From NCBI GenBank assembly GCA_021769725.1, contig JAETSI010000004.1:1-64000 (forward strand): a stretch of 64,000 bases of DNA. The letters run 5' to 3'. How positions within the stretch are numbered: position 1 is the stretch's first letter; every line of letters starts with the position of its first letter. The translations under genes and the position numbers were made by a program. Origin of the DNA: Oscillospiraceae bacterium. Lineage in GTDB: Bacteria; Bacillota; Clostridia; Oscillospirales; Ruminococcaceae. This document shows, one piece after another, positions 18,557 to 27,667 of this stretch. Below the pieces are notes generated by a model. It saw only the letters and a program-made list of their open reading frames with translations. It did not search any database and had not been told where the DNA came from.

Positions 18557-19045
18557 TTATTCTCTTTTAAATTCATGCCAGCGATCTATCTCTTCACGTT
18601 CGGGAATTTCAAATCGTGACAGAAATTTCGTCACAAGTCCGTCATCTACAAAAAAATCAGATGTTTCGTCGGCAGCAACAGCCTTGTTGCGGAGTCCGAT
18701 GTTACAACGCCACTCCGGTTCGGGGATATCAATGTAATGCCATTCACAGGTTATCCCACAGGCAGCATAATACTCCGAGACTTCCCGGCGTTCCGCCCTT
18801 GTCCAGAATCCCCAGTCCAGAATAACATTACCTCCTGTTCCGGTGATCCTTGCCGCTATCTTGTGAAGATACCGCTTTATATCGGCAGCAACGGCGTCAA
18901 ACTTTTCACCCTCAGCATGATGGAAAATATCGGCAGATATCTCGTCACAGGACAATATCACGGCGTTTCGTTCCTTTGCCAGCTTCCGGGCATAGTGAGA
19001 TTTTCCGCTGCATATCATGCCGCATATCAATATAATATCAGACAT
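18557..19045 (-). CDS. Small P-loop ATP-binding protein (AAA_33/zeta-like kinase family)
   Basis: 162 residues. The Walker A motif GMICSGKSHYARKLA is at the N-terminus, followed by ILSCDEISADIFHH (an Asp at the position of the catalytic base in polynucleotide-kinase-like enzymes) and an Arg-rich lid near RAERREVSEYY. Such proteins phosphorylate small molecules, nucleic acids or antibiotics; the substrate here is unknown. It starts 11 nt after the stop of the esterase gene on the same strand and is probably co-transcribed. The SD is weak (AAGAAAAAA). Confidence 0.75.
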   Translation of the reverse strand: MSDIILICGMICSGKSHYARKLAKERNAVILSCDEISADIFHHAEGEKFDAVAADIKRYLHKIAARITGTGGNVILDWGFWTRAERREVSEYYAACGITCEWHYIDIPEPEWRCNIGLRNKAVAADETSDFFVDDGLVTKFLSRFEIPEREEIDRWHEFKRE

Positions 19046-19056
19046 TTTTTTCTTAT

Positions 19057-20763
19057 TTACTGCGTCTTTACAAGCTTGAAATTCTGTATGGTAAATCTTC
19101 CGCTGTCATATCCGCCTATCTGAAAAACGATCTCGGCATCACAGGATTCAGATACGGAAATTTCCTTTTCATAACGTATTTTCTCTTCACCGCAGTTTAT
19201 GGTATCTTCAAATATAACCTTTCCGCCGCTCCTGATGATAACCGGAACATCCGATTCAGCCCCTGCCGTCCAGTCGAATTCAAGACGATATACTCCGTCT
19301 TTTTTAAGACCCACAGGCGCAATGACAGCTTCCAGAGCCTCGGGAGCGCTTCCTCCGGCAGAATTTGTGAGCCAGAACGATTTATCGTAATCATTGAGAT
19401 AAGCATAGCAGCTGCCGCCAAGATCGGGGTCGGTCACAAGCTTATATTCAGCGTCAACAGCCACATCAAGACCGATCTGAGAAGACTCGACGCCCAATGC
19501 CTGACAGATCTTGTCGGCAAGCACGTATGCACTGTTCTGCTGAGTAACTTCAGAGGGATGCCAGTCGGAGCCGACTCCGTCAGTCTGGATATTCTGCGTG
19601 ATTGATTCGTAGCACGAAACCTTTTCGTCCCCGAATAACTCTACTGCCCCTTCGATAAGAGGGTATACTACGTCATTTCCGCCCATAGTTCCCATAGTGC
19701 AGATAATATAGGCGTCGGGATTGTTTCTGCGCACCATATTTAGAAATGCTGTGTATCCCTCCACAAAATCCTCCTCGCCGCCCTCGGGAGAATTCTTGAG
19801 ATAACTGTAATCGTTCGTACCGAGATTTATCACAACAACGTCGTTATCAGAATCCGAAAAGCCCCACGGCTGAGAGTAATCCGCAAGATTTCCGGTCTTT
19901 TCGTACAGATCAGGCACAAGCTGATTCGTATTCTTTTCGCCGGACGTATAACCAGAAATTATTCCGTGACCGCTGTAGGAAACAGCGCTGTAATCAGCGT
20001 CAAGAAGCTCTGCGGTAAGGTATGCATAGGACTTCATGAAATTCTCGGTGGTAGTCTTGAAAGACTCTCCCGACGACTTTCCCTCAACTCCGTAAGCACA
20101 AGTGATAGAGTCACCGATAAACTCTATTTTCAGTTCCTTTTCCGGCATCGGTACGACAGGCTTTGCCGTTCCCGATGACACATGGATATTCTTCACGCCT
20201 ACAGCGCCGTTTGCAGCTTCGGAAAGGTGGATAACCGTTACCTGGGCTGTTCTCACGGAATCTTCGCTGAAAAGGCTGATCTCCTTTTCCTTTTCGCTCA
20301 TAACGTCGTCGGAGATGATCCTGCCGTCCACCAGAACCGCATAACGTGAACGGTAATCCTCACCATTGTTTATAGAAGCATCTCCGGCAAGGGTAACGGA
20401 AGCTGATTTTCCACTGACCGTGAACTTCACTGCCGAACCGCTCTGCACCAGCCAGGTAATGTCGTTCTTTCTCAGGGTACGTCCGACCAGCTTTACATTG
20501 CCGGAAACAGCTGCAAAATCGCCGTCCTGCACTTCGCCGGAATAGTGGATCTGCTGCCTGAGCTGAACCAGATCGAACACATCTATAACGCCGTCGCCGT
20601 CAATATCGTCCGCCTCGGTGAGTTCATCCTCACGAAGAAGAGCGTTTCTCAGATGTTTAAGATCATCCGTTTTACTCCTTGGCGCAGAGGAAACGTTTCC
20701 AACCGTAAGGGCTGCGCAGGTAAGCAGACACCCTGCCCAGACCAGAATTTTCTTGTATTTCAT
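19057..20763 (-). CDS. Secreted CE2-type SGNH esterase with N-terminal dockerin and C-terminal CBM-like domain
   Basis: 568 residues. After a signal peptide (about 1-26) comes a dockerin-like segment (about 30-72) with one clear Ca loop, DIDGDGVIDVFDLVQL; a first loop is degenerate. A jelly-roll domain (about 80-205; VKLVGRTLRK, FTVSGKSASVTLAG) and an SGNH domain (about 210-425; FIGDSITCAYGVEG with the nucleophile Ser, INLGTNDYSYL, SDWHPSEVTQQ with the catalytic His) match family CE2 acetyl-xylan/mannan esterases. The last 130 residues form a beta-sandwich likely to bind carbohydrate. It would deacetylate hemicellulose in the extracellular complex. The N-terminal dockerin position is less common. 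Confidence 0.85.
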   Translation of the reverse strand: MKYKKILVWAGCLLTCAALTVGNVSSAPRSKTDDLKHLRNALLREDELTEADDIDGDGVIDVFDLVQLRQQIHYSGEVQDGDFAAVSGNVKLVGRTLRKNDITWLVQSGSAVKFTVSGKSASVTLAGDASINNGEDYRSRYAVLVDGRIISDDVMSEKEKEISLFSEDSVRTAQVTVIHLSEAANGAVGVKNIHVSSGTAKPVVPMPEKELKIEFIGDSITCAYGVEGKSSGESFKTTTENFMKSYAYLTAELLDADYSAVSYSGHGIISGYTSGEKNTNQLVPDLYEKTGNLADYSQPWGFSDSDNDVVVINLGTNDYSYLKNSPEGGEEDFVEGYTAFLNMVRRNNPDAYIICTMGTMGGNDVVYPLIEGAVELFGDEKVSCYESITQNIQTDGVGSDWHPSEVTQQNSAYVLADKICQALGVESSQIGLDVAVDAEYKLVTDPDLGGSCYAYLNDYDKSFWLTNSAGGSAPEALEAVIAPVGLKKDGVYRLEFDWTAGAESDVPVIIRSGGKVIFEDTINCGEEKIRYEKEISVSESCDAEIVFQIGGYDSGRFTIQNFKLVKTQ

Positions 20764-20832
20764 AAATATATCTCCCGTTCATGTTATCCGGCTGGGAATA
20801 CCGCCCGAAAAGCCGGAAAAATGTATATATTT

Positions 20833-20861
20833 ATTATACACTATCCGGAATTTTTTTTCAA
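20833..20861 (-). promoter_or_regulatory. Predicted promoter of the CE2 esterase gene
   Basis: Minus-strand TTGAAA (20856-20861), 17-nt spacer, perfect TATAAT (20833-20838). Confidence 0.65.
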
Positions 20862-20943
20862 GTGCCGTGAAGATATTTTTATCCAAAAAGTGCCGGAGAC
20901 GATTTGCACAAACATTCTTCAACATTTTTGACGTATATGCACA

Positions 20944-20972
20944 TTGACATTATATCCATAATATGGTAACAT
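20944..20972 (+). promoter_or_regulatory. Predicted promoter of the dockerin protease operon
   Basis: TTGACA (20944-20949), 17-nt spacer, TAACAT (20967-20972), about 65 nt upstream of the protease ATG. Divergent from the esterase promoter. Confidence 0.6.
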
Positions 20973-21037
20973 ATAAATAAGAAAAATGTTTTTTCATACG
21001 CAAGAAAACCTTATCTATTTTAAAGGAGTGATTTCTT

Positions 21038-22138
21038 ATGAGAAACAAAAAAAGATTATCGGCTTTACTTACTGCGGCAGTTGTTTTAACGGCTTCGGCT
21101 GTTTCAATGTCAGGTTCAGCAGTAACAACCGTGCGTGATGCAAGCGGAGATGGCATTATTTATCTGAATGACGTAATTACCACAAATTATTACCTTTCAG
21201 GAATGTATAATCCATCAAGTGTAAAATCTTTTGACTTTGACGGAAATGGTATTATAAGCGCTATGGACAGTTCGAAAATTCAGCATTATCTGCTGCATAA
21301 TATTTCAGATGATGGACTTCCCGGTTCTGTGGGAGCAGATTCTCAGGCTGTTGCAACTACAAGAACGTATATGAGACATTACTATAACAGCAGTAACCCT
21401 GCTTCATACACTGAATATTCACTGACAGTTGACCCTTATGACAATACAGTTTCAACAAACAATAATGCTACTCCAAGAGCAATAATAGGCGATAATGATA
21501 TGATCAGAGATTATGACACTGCTGTTGTTAATCTTTCAATAGGCGGCAGTGGATTTATTGTAAGTGACCATGTTATTGCTACTGCTGCTCACTGTGTTTA
21601 TAATACAGAAACAAATAGTTTCATTGATAACACCATTAAAATTGTTGACAGTAATAACAACAGAACATTCACACCTAAGTACGTAGATATATGTAAGACT
21701 TACTTTGATCCTGACCATAGAGATTATGACTATGCATTGATGTATGTTGAAGAAGATTTGAGTGAATACGGCAGACTTCAACTTGGCGTTGCAACTGATG
21801 ACTATATAAATAAACATGGTGAAGTAATTGCATCTGGTTTTCCAGAGACATATCCTTCCAATTATCAAGGTCAGCCTTATGGAATAAGATTTAAAGCTAA
21901 AGGAAAAATAATAGGCGTCACCCCCTTAGATATCTTATATGACGCAGATGTGATTGGAGGAGACAGCGGCGGTCCTGTTTACGCTGAAGAAGGATTCACT
22001 ACCAATAGCGGCGAGCGTTATGATTATAAGACTGTTGTTGCAATAAACGTAGCTACAAGCGGTACTATCAACTATGGCTTGAAAATAACCCCCGACATCC
22101 TTAAATTCTATATGAATAATTCAAACATTGAATATTAA
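21038..22138 (+). CDS. Secreted trypsin-like (S1/Glu-endopeptidase-like) serine protease with N-terminal dockerin
   Basis: 366 residues. Signal peptide (about 1-27), then a dockerin at about 30-90 (DASGDGIIYLNDVI and DFDGNGIISAMDSSK) and a chymotrypsin-fold protease at about 130-360. The catalytic triad is visible: His in VIATAAHCVY, Asp in HRDYDYALMYV, Ser in IGGDSGGPVY. The fold resembles bacterial V8-type proteases. Strong SD AAAGGAG. It lies 15 bp upstream of another dockerin protein and is probably co-transcribed. A protease on a cellulosome-type scaffold might process scaffold components or attack plant proteins; this is inference. Confidence 0.9.
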   Translation: MRNKKRLSALLTAAVVLTASAVSMSGSAVTTVRDASGDGIIYLNDVITTNYYLSGMYNPSSVKSFDFDGNGIISAMDSSKIQHYLLHNISDDGLPGSVGADSQAVATTRTYMRHYYNSSNPASYTEYSLTVDPYDNTVSTNNNATPRAIIGDNDMIRDYDTAVVNLSIGGSGFIVSDHVIATAAHCVYNTETNSFIDNTIKIVDSNNNRTFTPKYVDICKTYFDPDHRDYDYALMYVEEDLSEYGRLQLGVATDDYINKHGEVIASGFPETYPSNYQGQPYGIRFKAKGKIIGVTPLDILYDADVIGGDSGGPVYAEEGFTTNSGERYDYKTVVAINVATSGTINYGLKITPDILKFYMNNSNIEY

Positions 22139-22153
22139 TCTGGAGGTATCACT

Positions 22154-23182
22154 ATGAAAAAATTTAAAAGATTATCTGCGCTTCTTATTGCCTCAATAAT
22201 GACAGCCGGCACGGTTTCCTCATTGTCTGCCGGAGCATTAGCTCATTGGATTGATAAAGATGAAATGGATAAAATAATTGAAAACTGTTTTCCCGTACCT
22301 GATGGCAGCAACGTTTATGGTGTATTATCTCAGGAAATGTATATAGTAGATAAAAAAAGTATAATAGATGAAAGCTCATCAGACTATACCTATAAAGTTT
22401 ATTTTCTCTCCAGTGAAATGACAAACCGTATAGAAGCTCAGATAAGCACAGATGCTGACATAAAAAGCATTCAGTCAACAGTATTTGAAATGTTTCCCAA
22501 TGCAGAGACTATAGAGTTTGAACAAAGTGAAATTACCCCGTCTGCGTATAACATAAAAATTATACCTTTAAATGGATATCGTCCATATACCGAAGTACGT
22601 AAAAATGATATTTCCATAGACAACGCCCATGAACTTTATGATTTTCTCAATAAAAACTCGACAATCAACAGTTTCAACTTTACTGAATATGCCGCTACGC
22701 CAGGTATTACAGATTTTGGACTTACAACATATTTTGATTATTCAGAAACAGGAGTTTACGATAAAATAGAACAATATATTTCTGAAAAGAATTTAAATTG
22801 GCATATTAGGCAAAAGCAAGGAGATGAGAAAAAAATATTTAAGGTACTCCCAGACAATGAGCTTTCATTAAAAGAGTATTATAACATTGCTGAGCAGATT
22901 TATAATGATTTAGGGATTTCTGCAAATATGTTGATTCCCACAACAGCTAATCTCGACCAAGAGTTTACTATTGATATGCACAACAACATAGACGGCGATG
23001 CCAACGACGACGGCGAACTTTCCCTTGCCGATGCAATATCAATCATGCAGGCAATAGGCAACCCAGACCAATACACTCTCACACCGCAGGGCAAGTTCAA
23101 CGCTGACATTGCCGGAAACTATGACGGCATAACAAACATGGACGCTCTTGCAGTTCAGAAAAAACTTCTTAATCTTGAATAA
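22154..23182 (+). CDS. Secreted protein of unknown function with C-terminal dockerin
   Basis: 342 residues. Its signal peptide (MKKFKRLSALLIASIMTAG) resembles that of the protease upstream. The middle (about 30-275) contains two similar-looking alpha/beta stretches of about 110 residues with no motif I recognise. The dockerin at about 278-342 has GDANDDGELSLADAI, IMQAIGNPDQY and NADIAGNYDGITNMDALAVQ, close in pattern to the GH5 dockerin in this window, which suggests the same cohesin partner. Good SD (GGAGG). Co-located with the protease, so it might be its substrate, inhibitor or chaperone; no direct evidence. Confidence 0.75.
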   Translation: MKKFKRLSALLIASIMTAGTVSSLSAGALAHWIDKDEMDKIIENCFPVPDGSNVYGVLSQEMYIVDKKSIIDESSSDYTYKVYFLSSEMTNRIEAQISTDADIKSIQSTVFEMFPNAETIEFEQSEITPSAYNIKIIPLNGYRPYTEVRKNDISIDNAHELYDFLNKNSTINSFNFTEYAATPGITDFGLTTYFDYSETGVYDKIEQYISEKNLNWHIRQKQGDEKKIFKVLPDNELSLKEYYNIAEQIYNDLGISANMLIPTTANLDQEFTIDMHNNIDGDANDDGELSLADAISIMQAIGNPDQYTLTPQGKFNADIAGNYDGITNMDALAVQKKLLNLE

Positions 23183-23194
23183 AATCCATACAGC

Positions 23195-23227
23195 AAACGG
23201 CGCTTTTACAGGCGCCGTTTTATTTTC
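23195..23227 (+). terminator. Intrinsic terminator after the dockerin protein pair
   Basis: A perfect 9-bp stem AAACGGCGC/GCGCCGTTT (23195-23203/23212-23220) followed by TTATTTTCC. Confidence 0.85.
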
Positions 23228-23228
23228 C

Positions 23229-23257
23229 TTGACATAATTCCGCAAATTGTATATAAT
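23229..23257 (+). promoter_or_regulatory. Predicted promoter of the cysE-cysS operon
   Basis: TTGACA (23229-23234), 17-nt spacer, TATAAT (23252-23257), a full consensus match 33 nt before the cysE ATG. There is no room for a T-box leader. Confidence 0.85.
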
Positions 23258-23289
23258 ATAAATATCTACTATTTATTAAGGAGTACCGT

Positions 23290-23946
23290 ATGCTTTTCAG
23301 AAATATACGCCGTGATATAAGACTGATAAAAGAAAGAGATCCTGCGGCAAGAAACACCTTTGAAATCCTCATGACCTACCCCAGCCTTGTCGCTATCAGA
23401 AATTACCGCATAGCACACTGGTTCTACTGCCATGGAATGTTCACCACAGCCCGGATCATCTCCCAAAGCGCACGCAGACGAACGGGAATTGAGATACATC
23501 CCGGAGCTTCTATCGGCAAGGGGCTTTTTATAGACCACGGAATGGGCGTGGTCATAGGCGAAACGACCATTATAGGTGATAACTGCCTTATCTACCAGGG
23601 CGCTACCCTGGGCGGAACCGGAAAAGACAAGGGCAAACGTCACCCTACTCTGGGGAATAATGTTCTCGTGGGCGCAGGAGCTAAAGTCCTCGGCCCGTTC
23701 AAAGTCGGAAACAACGTGAAGATAGCCGCCAATGCAGTAGTACTGAACGAAATTCCCGACAACTGCACTGCAGTAGGTGTTCCTGCCAGGGTAGTAAAGA
23801 AAAACGGCGCAAGAGTAAAGGGACACACGGTCACTCAGGATATAGACCAGATCCATATTCCCGATCCGGTTTCTCTCGAACTCTGCCGTATGCAAGCGGA
23901 GATCGACCGTATAAAAAAACAGCTCGGCACCGGGCAGAATTCATGA
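23290..23946 (+). CDS. cysE: Serine O-acetyltransferase
   Basis: 218 residues. Transfers acetyl from acetyl-CoA to L-serine, giving O-acetylserine for cysteine synthesis. It has the short Firmicutes form: an N-terminal helical part, then a left-handed beta-helix of hexapeptide repeats ([32 protein letters not shown]) with the active-site [10 protein letters not shown]. The loop [12 protein letters not shown] is conserved. Strong SD AAGGAG. It heads an operon with cysS, linking cysteine synthesis to its tRNA charging. Confidence 0.95.
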   Translation: MLFRNIRRDIRLIKERDPAARNTFEILMTYPSLVAIRNYRIAHWFYCHGMFTTARIISQSARRRTGIEIHPGASIGKGLFIDHGMGVVIGETTIIGDNCLIYQGATLGGTGKDKGKRHPTLGNNVLVGAGAKVLGPFKVGNNVKIAANAVVLNEIPDNCTAVGVPARVVKKNGARVKGHTVTQDIDQIHIPDPVSLELCRMQAEIDRIKKQLGTGQNS

Positions 23947-23973
23947 CACGGCGCACGAAAGGAAAGGTTAAAT

Positions 23974-25386
23974 ATGCAGCTTTATAATTCACTTTCACAT
24001 AAAAAAGAAGAATTCATTCCACGCTTTGAAGGCAAGGTAAGTATGTACACCTGCGGTCCTACCGTTTATCACTACGCCCATATCGGCAACCTGAGAAGCT
24101 ATATTATGGAGGATATTCTTGAAAAGTACCTCCGTTTCAGCGGCTACGATGTCAAGCGTGTTATGAATATAACGGATGTGGGGCATCTCACCTCGGACGG
24201 CGACACCGGCGACGACAAAATGCTCAAGGGCGCAAAACGTGAACACAAAACAGTTATGGAGATAGCCGAATTCTACACCAACGCTTTCTTTGACGACTGC
24301 AAAAAGCTCAATATAAAAACTCCAGACGCTGTCGTTCCGGCTACGAGCTGTATTGACGAATTCATCCGTGTGATCTCCGTTCTCCTTGAAAAGGGCTATG
24401 CTTATCAGGCAGGCGGAAACGTATACTTCGACACATCGAAGCTTGACAAGTACTATGTTTTCAACGACTTTAAGGAGGAAGATCTTGCGGTAGGCGTCCG
24501 TGAGGGCGTTGAAAATGATGAATACAAGCGCAGCAATGCCGACTTCGTCCTCTGGTTCACACGCTCCAAATTCGACGACCAGGAGCTTAAATGGGATTCT
24601 CCCTGGGGCGTGGGGTATCCCGGCTGGCACATTGAGTGTTCCTGCATAAGCATGAAGAATCTGGGCGAATATCTGGACATCCACTGCGGAGGAATCGACA
24701 ATGCTTTTCCGCACCACACCAATGAGATCGCACAGAGTGAAGCGTATCTCGGACATGAGTGGTGTAATTACTGGTTCCACGTGCATCACCTTAACACAAA
24801 CAGCGGCAAAATGAGCAAATCAAGCGGCGAATTCCTGACGGTCTCGCTTCTGGAGGAAAAGGGCTATCTCCCGGTAGTTTACCGTTTCTTCTGTCTCCTG
24901 TCAAACTACAGAAAATCCCTTGTATTCTCATGGGAAAACCTTGACAACGCCGCTGCATCCTACAATAAGCTTATCGCCAGGATCGCTCCGCTTACAAAGG
25001 AACAGGGCGGCGATATTGACCAGGCTGAGTACGACCGACTGATGAATAACTTTACCGACGCACTCGACAATGATCTGAATACTTCCCTTGCTGTCACTGC
25101 TCTTTACGATGTCCTCAAATCCGGCATCAGCTCCGCTGCAAAACTCAGCCTTATAAAGGAATTTGACCGTGTCCTCGATCTTGACCTGATTGAAAACGCT
25201 GAAAAGGCTGCCGAAGAAGATAAGCATGATGATATACCGCAAGAAGTCATAGAACTTCTGGAAAAGAGAAAGGCCGCCCGCAGGGAAAAGAATTTTTCCC
25301 TTGCCGACGAGCTTCGCAGCAGTATCGAAGCTCTTGGCTATGAGGTCAGGGAAACACGGCAGGGCACTGTATTAACAAAAAAATAA
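23974..25386 (+). CDS. cysS: Cysteinyl-tRNA synthetase
   Basis: 470 residues, typical class I enzyme. Seen: CGPTVYHYAHIGNLRSY (HIGN signature plus the first Zn-ligand Cys), WHIECSCIS and HHTNEIAQSEA (remaining Zn ligands), and the KMSKS loop in SGKMSKSSGEF. The C-terminal helical anticodon-binding part ends RKAARREKNFSLADELR. It lies 27 bp after cysE with a clear SD. Confidence 0.97.
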   Translation: MQLYNSLSHKKEEFIPRFEGKVSMYTCGPTVYHYAHIGNLRSYIMEDILEKYLRFSGYDVKRVMNITDVGHLTSDGDTGDDKMLKGAKREHKTVMEIAEFYTNAFFDDCKKLNIKTPDAVVPATSCIDEFIRVISVLLEKGYAYQAGGNVYFDTSKLDKYYVFNDFKEEDLAVGVREGVENDEYKRSNADFVLWFTRSKFDDQELKWDSPWGVGYPGWHIECSCISMKNLGEYLDIHCGGIDNAFPHHTNEIAQSEAYLGHEWCNYWFHVHHLNTNSGKMSKSSGEFLTVSLLEEKGYLPVVYRFFCLLSNYRKSLVFSWENLDNAAASYNKLIARIAPLTKEQGGDIDQAEYDRLMNNFTDALDNDLNTSLAVTALYDVLKSGISSAAKLSLIKEFDRVLDLDLIENAEKAAEEDKHDDIPQEVIELLEKRKAARREKNFSLADELRSSIEALGYEVRETRQGTVLTKK

Positions 25387-25402
25387 AGCGAGAATCAAAA
25401 AT

Positions 25403-26188
25403 ATGGCACGAATTTATCCGCTTTTCAGCTCCAGCAAAGGGAATTCCACATTTATCGGCACGGAAAAAGAGGGAATACTCATTGACTGCGGTGTCAGTTT
25501 CAAGCGTCTTTCCGAAGCTCTTGCCGTCAACAACATCCCTCTTTCCGCCGTCCGGGCAGTATTTATTACACATGAACACAGTGACCACGTATCAGGATTG
25601 CTCATGCTGACAAAAAAGACCGGATTACCCGTATATGGTCAGAAGCGTACGCTTCAGAGACTTTATGAATCTGGTAAGATAGCCCCTGCTTCAAGAATTA
25701 TCGATATGAGCGGAATATCGATATCCTGCGGCGGCTCGGAGCTTTCCTGCTTCGATACCCCGCACGATACTATCCAGAGCTGCGGCTACAGAATACATAC
25801 CTCCGACGATAAATACTGCGCCGTATGCACTGATCTGGGTCACGTCACTCCAGAAGTCAACACGGCTCTGACCGGCTGCCGTCTGGTACTTCTGGAAGCA
25901 AATTACGATGAAAATATGCTCCGGACAGGACCTTATCCGCTTTACCTCAAGGAACGCATACTTTCTCAGAACGGTCACCTGTCGAACGACGACTGCGCCC
26001 TTCAGGTGGGAAAGCTTATCGAAAGCGGAACTACACATTTCATACTGGGACACCTCAGCCAGGATAATAACCGACCAGATATAGCTGAATATACCGTAAA
26101 AAACAGCCTGTCCCAGTACAAATTCTTTAAGGACTATCTCCTTGGCGTTGCTCCGGTGGAAACAAAGGGAGGAGCAGTGGTTTTCTGA
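25403..26188 (+). CDS. MBL-fold metallo-hydrolase (YycJ/WalJ-like)
   Basis: 261 residues. The beta-lactamase-fold metal motif FITHEHSDHVSG is present, with further metal ligands in CTDLGHVT and FILGHLSQDN. Pattern and length match the YycJ/WalJ exonuclease group found next to walRK in many Firmicutes, though those kinases are not present here. It starts 17 bp after cysS, has a weak SD, and overlaps the rlmH start by one base, so it is in the same operon. Confidence 0.85.
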   Translation: MARIYPLFSSSKGNSTFIGTEKEGILIDCGVSFKRLSEALAVNNIPLSAVRAVFITHEHSDHVSGLLMLTKKTGLPVYGQKRTLQRLYESGKIAPASRIIDMSGISISCGGSELSCFDTPHDTIQSCGYRIHTSDDKYCAVCTDLGHVTPEVNTALTGCRLVLLEANYDENMLRTGPYPLYLKERILSQNGHLSNDDCALQVGKLIESGTTHFILGHLSQDNNRPDIAEYTVKNSLSQYKFFKDYLLGVAPVETKGGAVVF

Positions 26189-26661
26189 TGACGATAAATC
26201 TTATAGCCGTAGGAAAGCTGAAAGAGGACTACCTCAGAAGCGCCTGCGCAGAATACATAAAGCGGCTCTCACGTTACTGTACTTTTGAACTGCACGAACT
26301 GGACGAATGCCGTCTGAGCGATTCCCCCTCCGAAAAAGAAATAATCTCTGCACTTAAAAAGGAGGGGGAGCAGATAAAACGCTTTGCAAAGGGATTTATC
26401 ATTCCTCTGTGTATCGAAGGAAAGCAGCTTACAAGCCCGGAGCTTTCGTCTAAGATCTCCAACGCTGCCGTCAGCGGACACAGTACGATAACTTTCATAA
26501 TAGGCAGTTCTTTCGGTCTTGACGACGAAATCAAAGCTATGGGCGATCTCCGGCTCTCTATGTCGCCTATGACCTTTCCGCACCAGCTTGCAAGGGTCAT
26601 GCTTCTGGAACAGATCTACCGCTCTTTTCAGATTGCCGGAGGAGGAAAATATCACAAATAA
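26188..26661 (+). CDS. rlmH: 23S rRNA (pseudouridine1915-N3)-methyltransferase RlmH
   Basis: 157 residues. A SPOUT methyltransferase that modifies helix 69 of 23S rRNA. Seen: N-terminal INLIAVGKLKEDYL, CIEGKQLTSPELS, TFIIGSSFGLDDE (SAM knot) and the C-terminal FPHQLARVMLLEQIYRSFQI ending YHK, all conserved in RlmH. The start overlaps the previous stop (A of ATG shared). Confidence 0.96.
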   Translation: MTINLIAVGKLKEDYLRSACAEYIKRLSRYCTFELHELDECRLSDSPSEKEIISALKKEGEQIKRFAKGFIIPLCIEGKQLTSPELSSKISNAAVSGHSTITFIIGSSFGLDDEIKAMGDLRLSMSPMTFPHQLARVMLLEQIYRSFQIAGGGKYHK

Positions 26662-26680
26662 TGATAATGTGGGTGTAAAA

Positions 26681-27655
26681 ATGAATGTTAAGGATGAACT
26701 TATAAAAGAACTTGCCGAAGCCGGCGGAGAATACGTCTCCGGAGCGGCTCTTGCGGATAAGCTCGGAGTCAGCAGAAACGCCGTCTGGAAAGCCGTCAAC
26801 GCCATAAAGGAAGATGGATACGAAATCGAATCTTCTCCACGTGGCTATAAACTAAGCAAAGACAACAATCGTCTTTCGGCAGAGGTTATCCGTTCCGCTC
26901 TTACCGACGGAAATACGGACAGAAAAATAGTCGTACTGGACGAAACGGATTCTACAAATATAGCAGCCAAGGAACTGGCAGCATCCGGTGCTCCTCACGG
27001 TACGGTAGTGACTGCCGACAGACAGACTGCCGGACGAGGCAGACTAAACCGCAGTTTTGTATCACCGTCCGGAAAGGGGCTTTACATGAGCGTGGTTATC
27101 CGTCCGAAACTGGATATGAAATTCGTTCCGATGATAACGTCCGCTGCCGCCGTAGCGGCTGCCCTTGCCGTAGAAAAACTCTGCGGTCACGAAGTACAGA
27201 TAAAATGGGTCAACGACCTGTACATGAACGGGAAAAAAATCTGCGGCATCCTCACCGAAGCTTCTCTTGATCTGGAAATAAAATCCCTTGACTACGCTGT
27301 TGTGGGCATCGGGATTAATGTCCGCTCCATGAAAGAGGACTTTGATGATGAACTGAATCTCCGTGCCACTTCTGTGGAAGATGAAGCCGGTATTGTTATT
27401 GACAGAAATCTGCTCTGCGCCGAAGTCCTGAACAATCTTGACATCTGGCTCGGCAGGATTGAAGACCGCAGCTATATCATTGAATACAGACGGCGTGAAT
27501 ATCTTACCGGTAAATACGTCACAGCCGAGTACGGCGGAAAAATAATCTCCGGAACTGCCGTGGGCATTGACAGAAACGCCAATCTTATGGTAGAGATGCC
27601 CGACGGCGACATAATCAGCCTTAACGCAGGCGAAGCAAATTTAATCCGCAGATAA
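26681..27655 (+). CDS. birA: Bifunctional biotin operon repressor / biotin-[acetyl-CoA-carboxylase] ligase
   Basis: 324 residues. An N-terminal winged helix-turn-helix (VSGAALADKLGVSRNAVWKAV, about 15-60) joins the biotin ligase domain with TAGRGRLNRSF, KWVNDLY and GIGINV. It activates biotin to biotinyl-AMP, transfers it to carboxylases and can repress biotin genes. The frame is open upstream into rlmH, but the start is set at the ATG at 26681, 20 bp after rlmH, where MNVKDELIKEL matches the family N-terminus. Confidence 0.93.
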   Translation: MNVKDELIKELAEAGGEYVSGAALADKLGVSRNAVWKAVNAIKEDGYEIESSPRGYKLSKDNNRLSAEVIRSALTDGNTDRKIVVLDETDSTNIAAKELAASGAPHGTVVTADRQTAGRGRLNRSFVSPSGKGLYMSVVIRPKLDMKFVPMITSAAAVAAALAVEKLCGHEVQIKWVNDLYMNGKKICGILTEASLDLEIKSLDYAVVGIGINVRSMKEDFDDELNLRATSVEDEAGIVIDRNLLCAEVLNNLDIWLGRIEDRSYIIEYRRREYLTGKYVTAEYGGKIISGTAVGIDRNANLMVEMPDGDIISLNAGEANLIRR

Positions 27656-27667
27656 GGGAGGAATACC

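Noticed and set aside
23183..23289. T-box riboswitch before cysE-cysS
   Set aside because: Only 33 nt lie between the consensus promoter and the ATG; the hairpin there belongs to the preceding gene.
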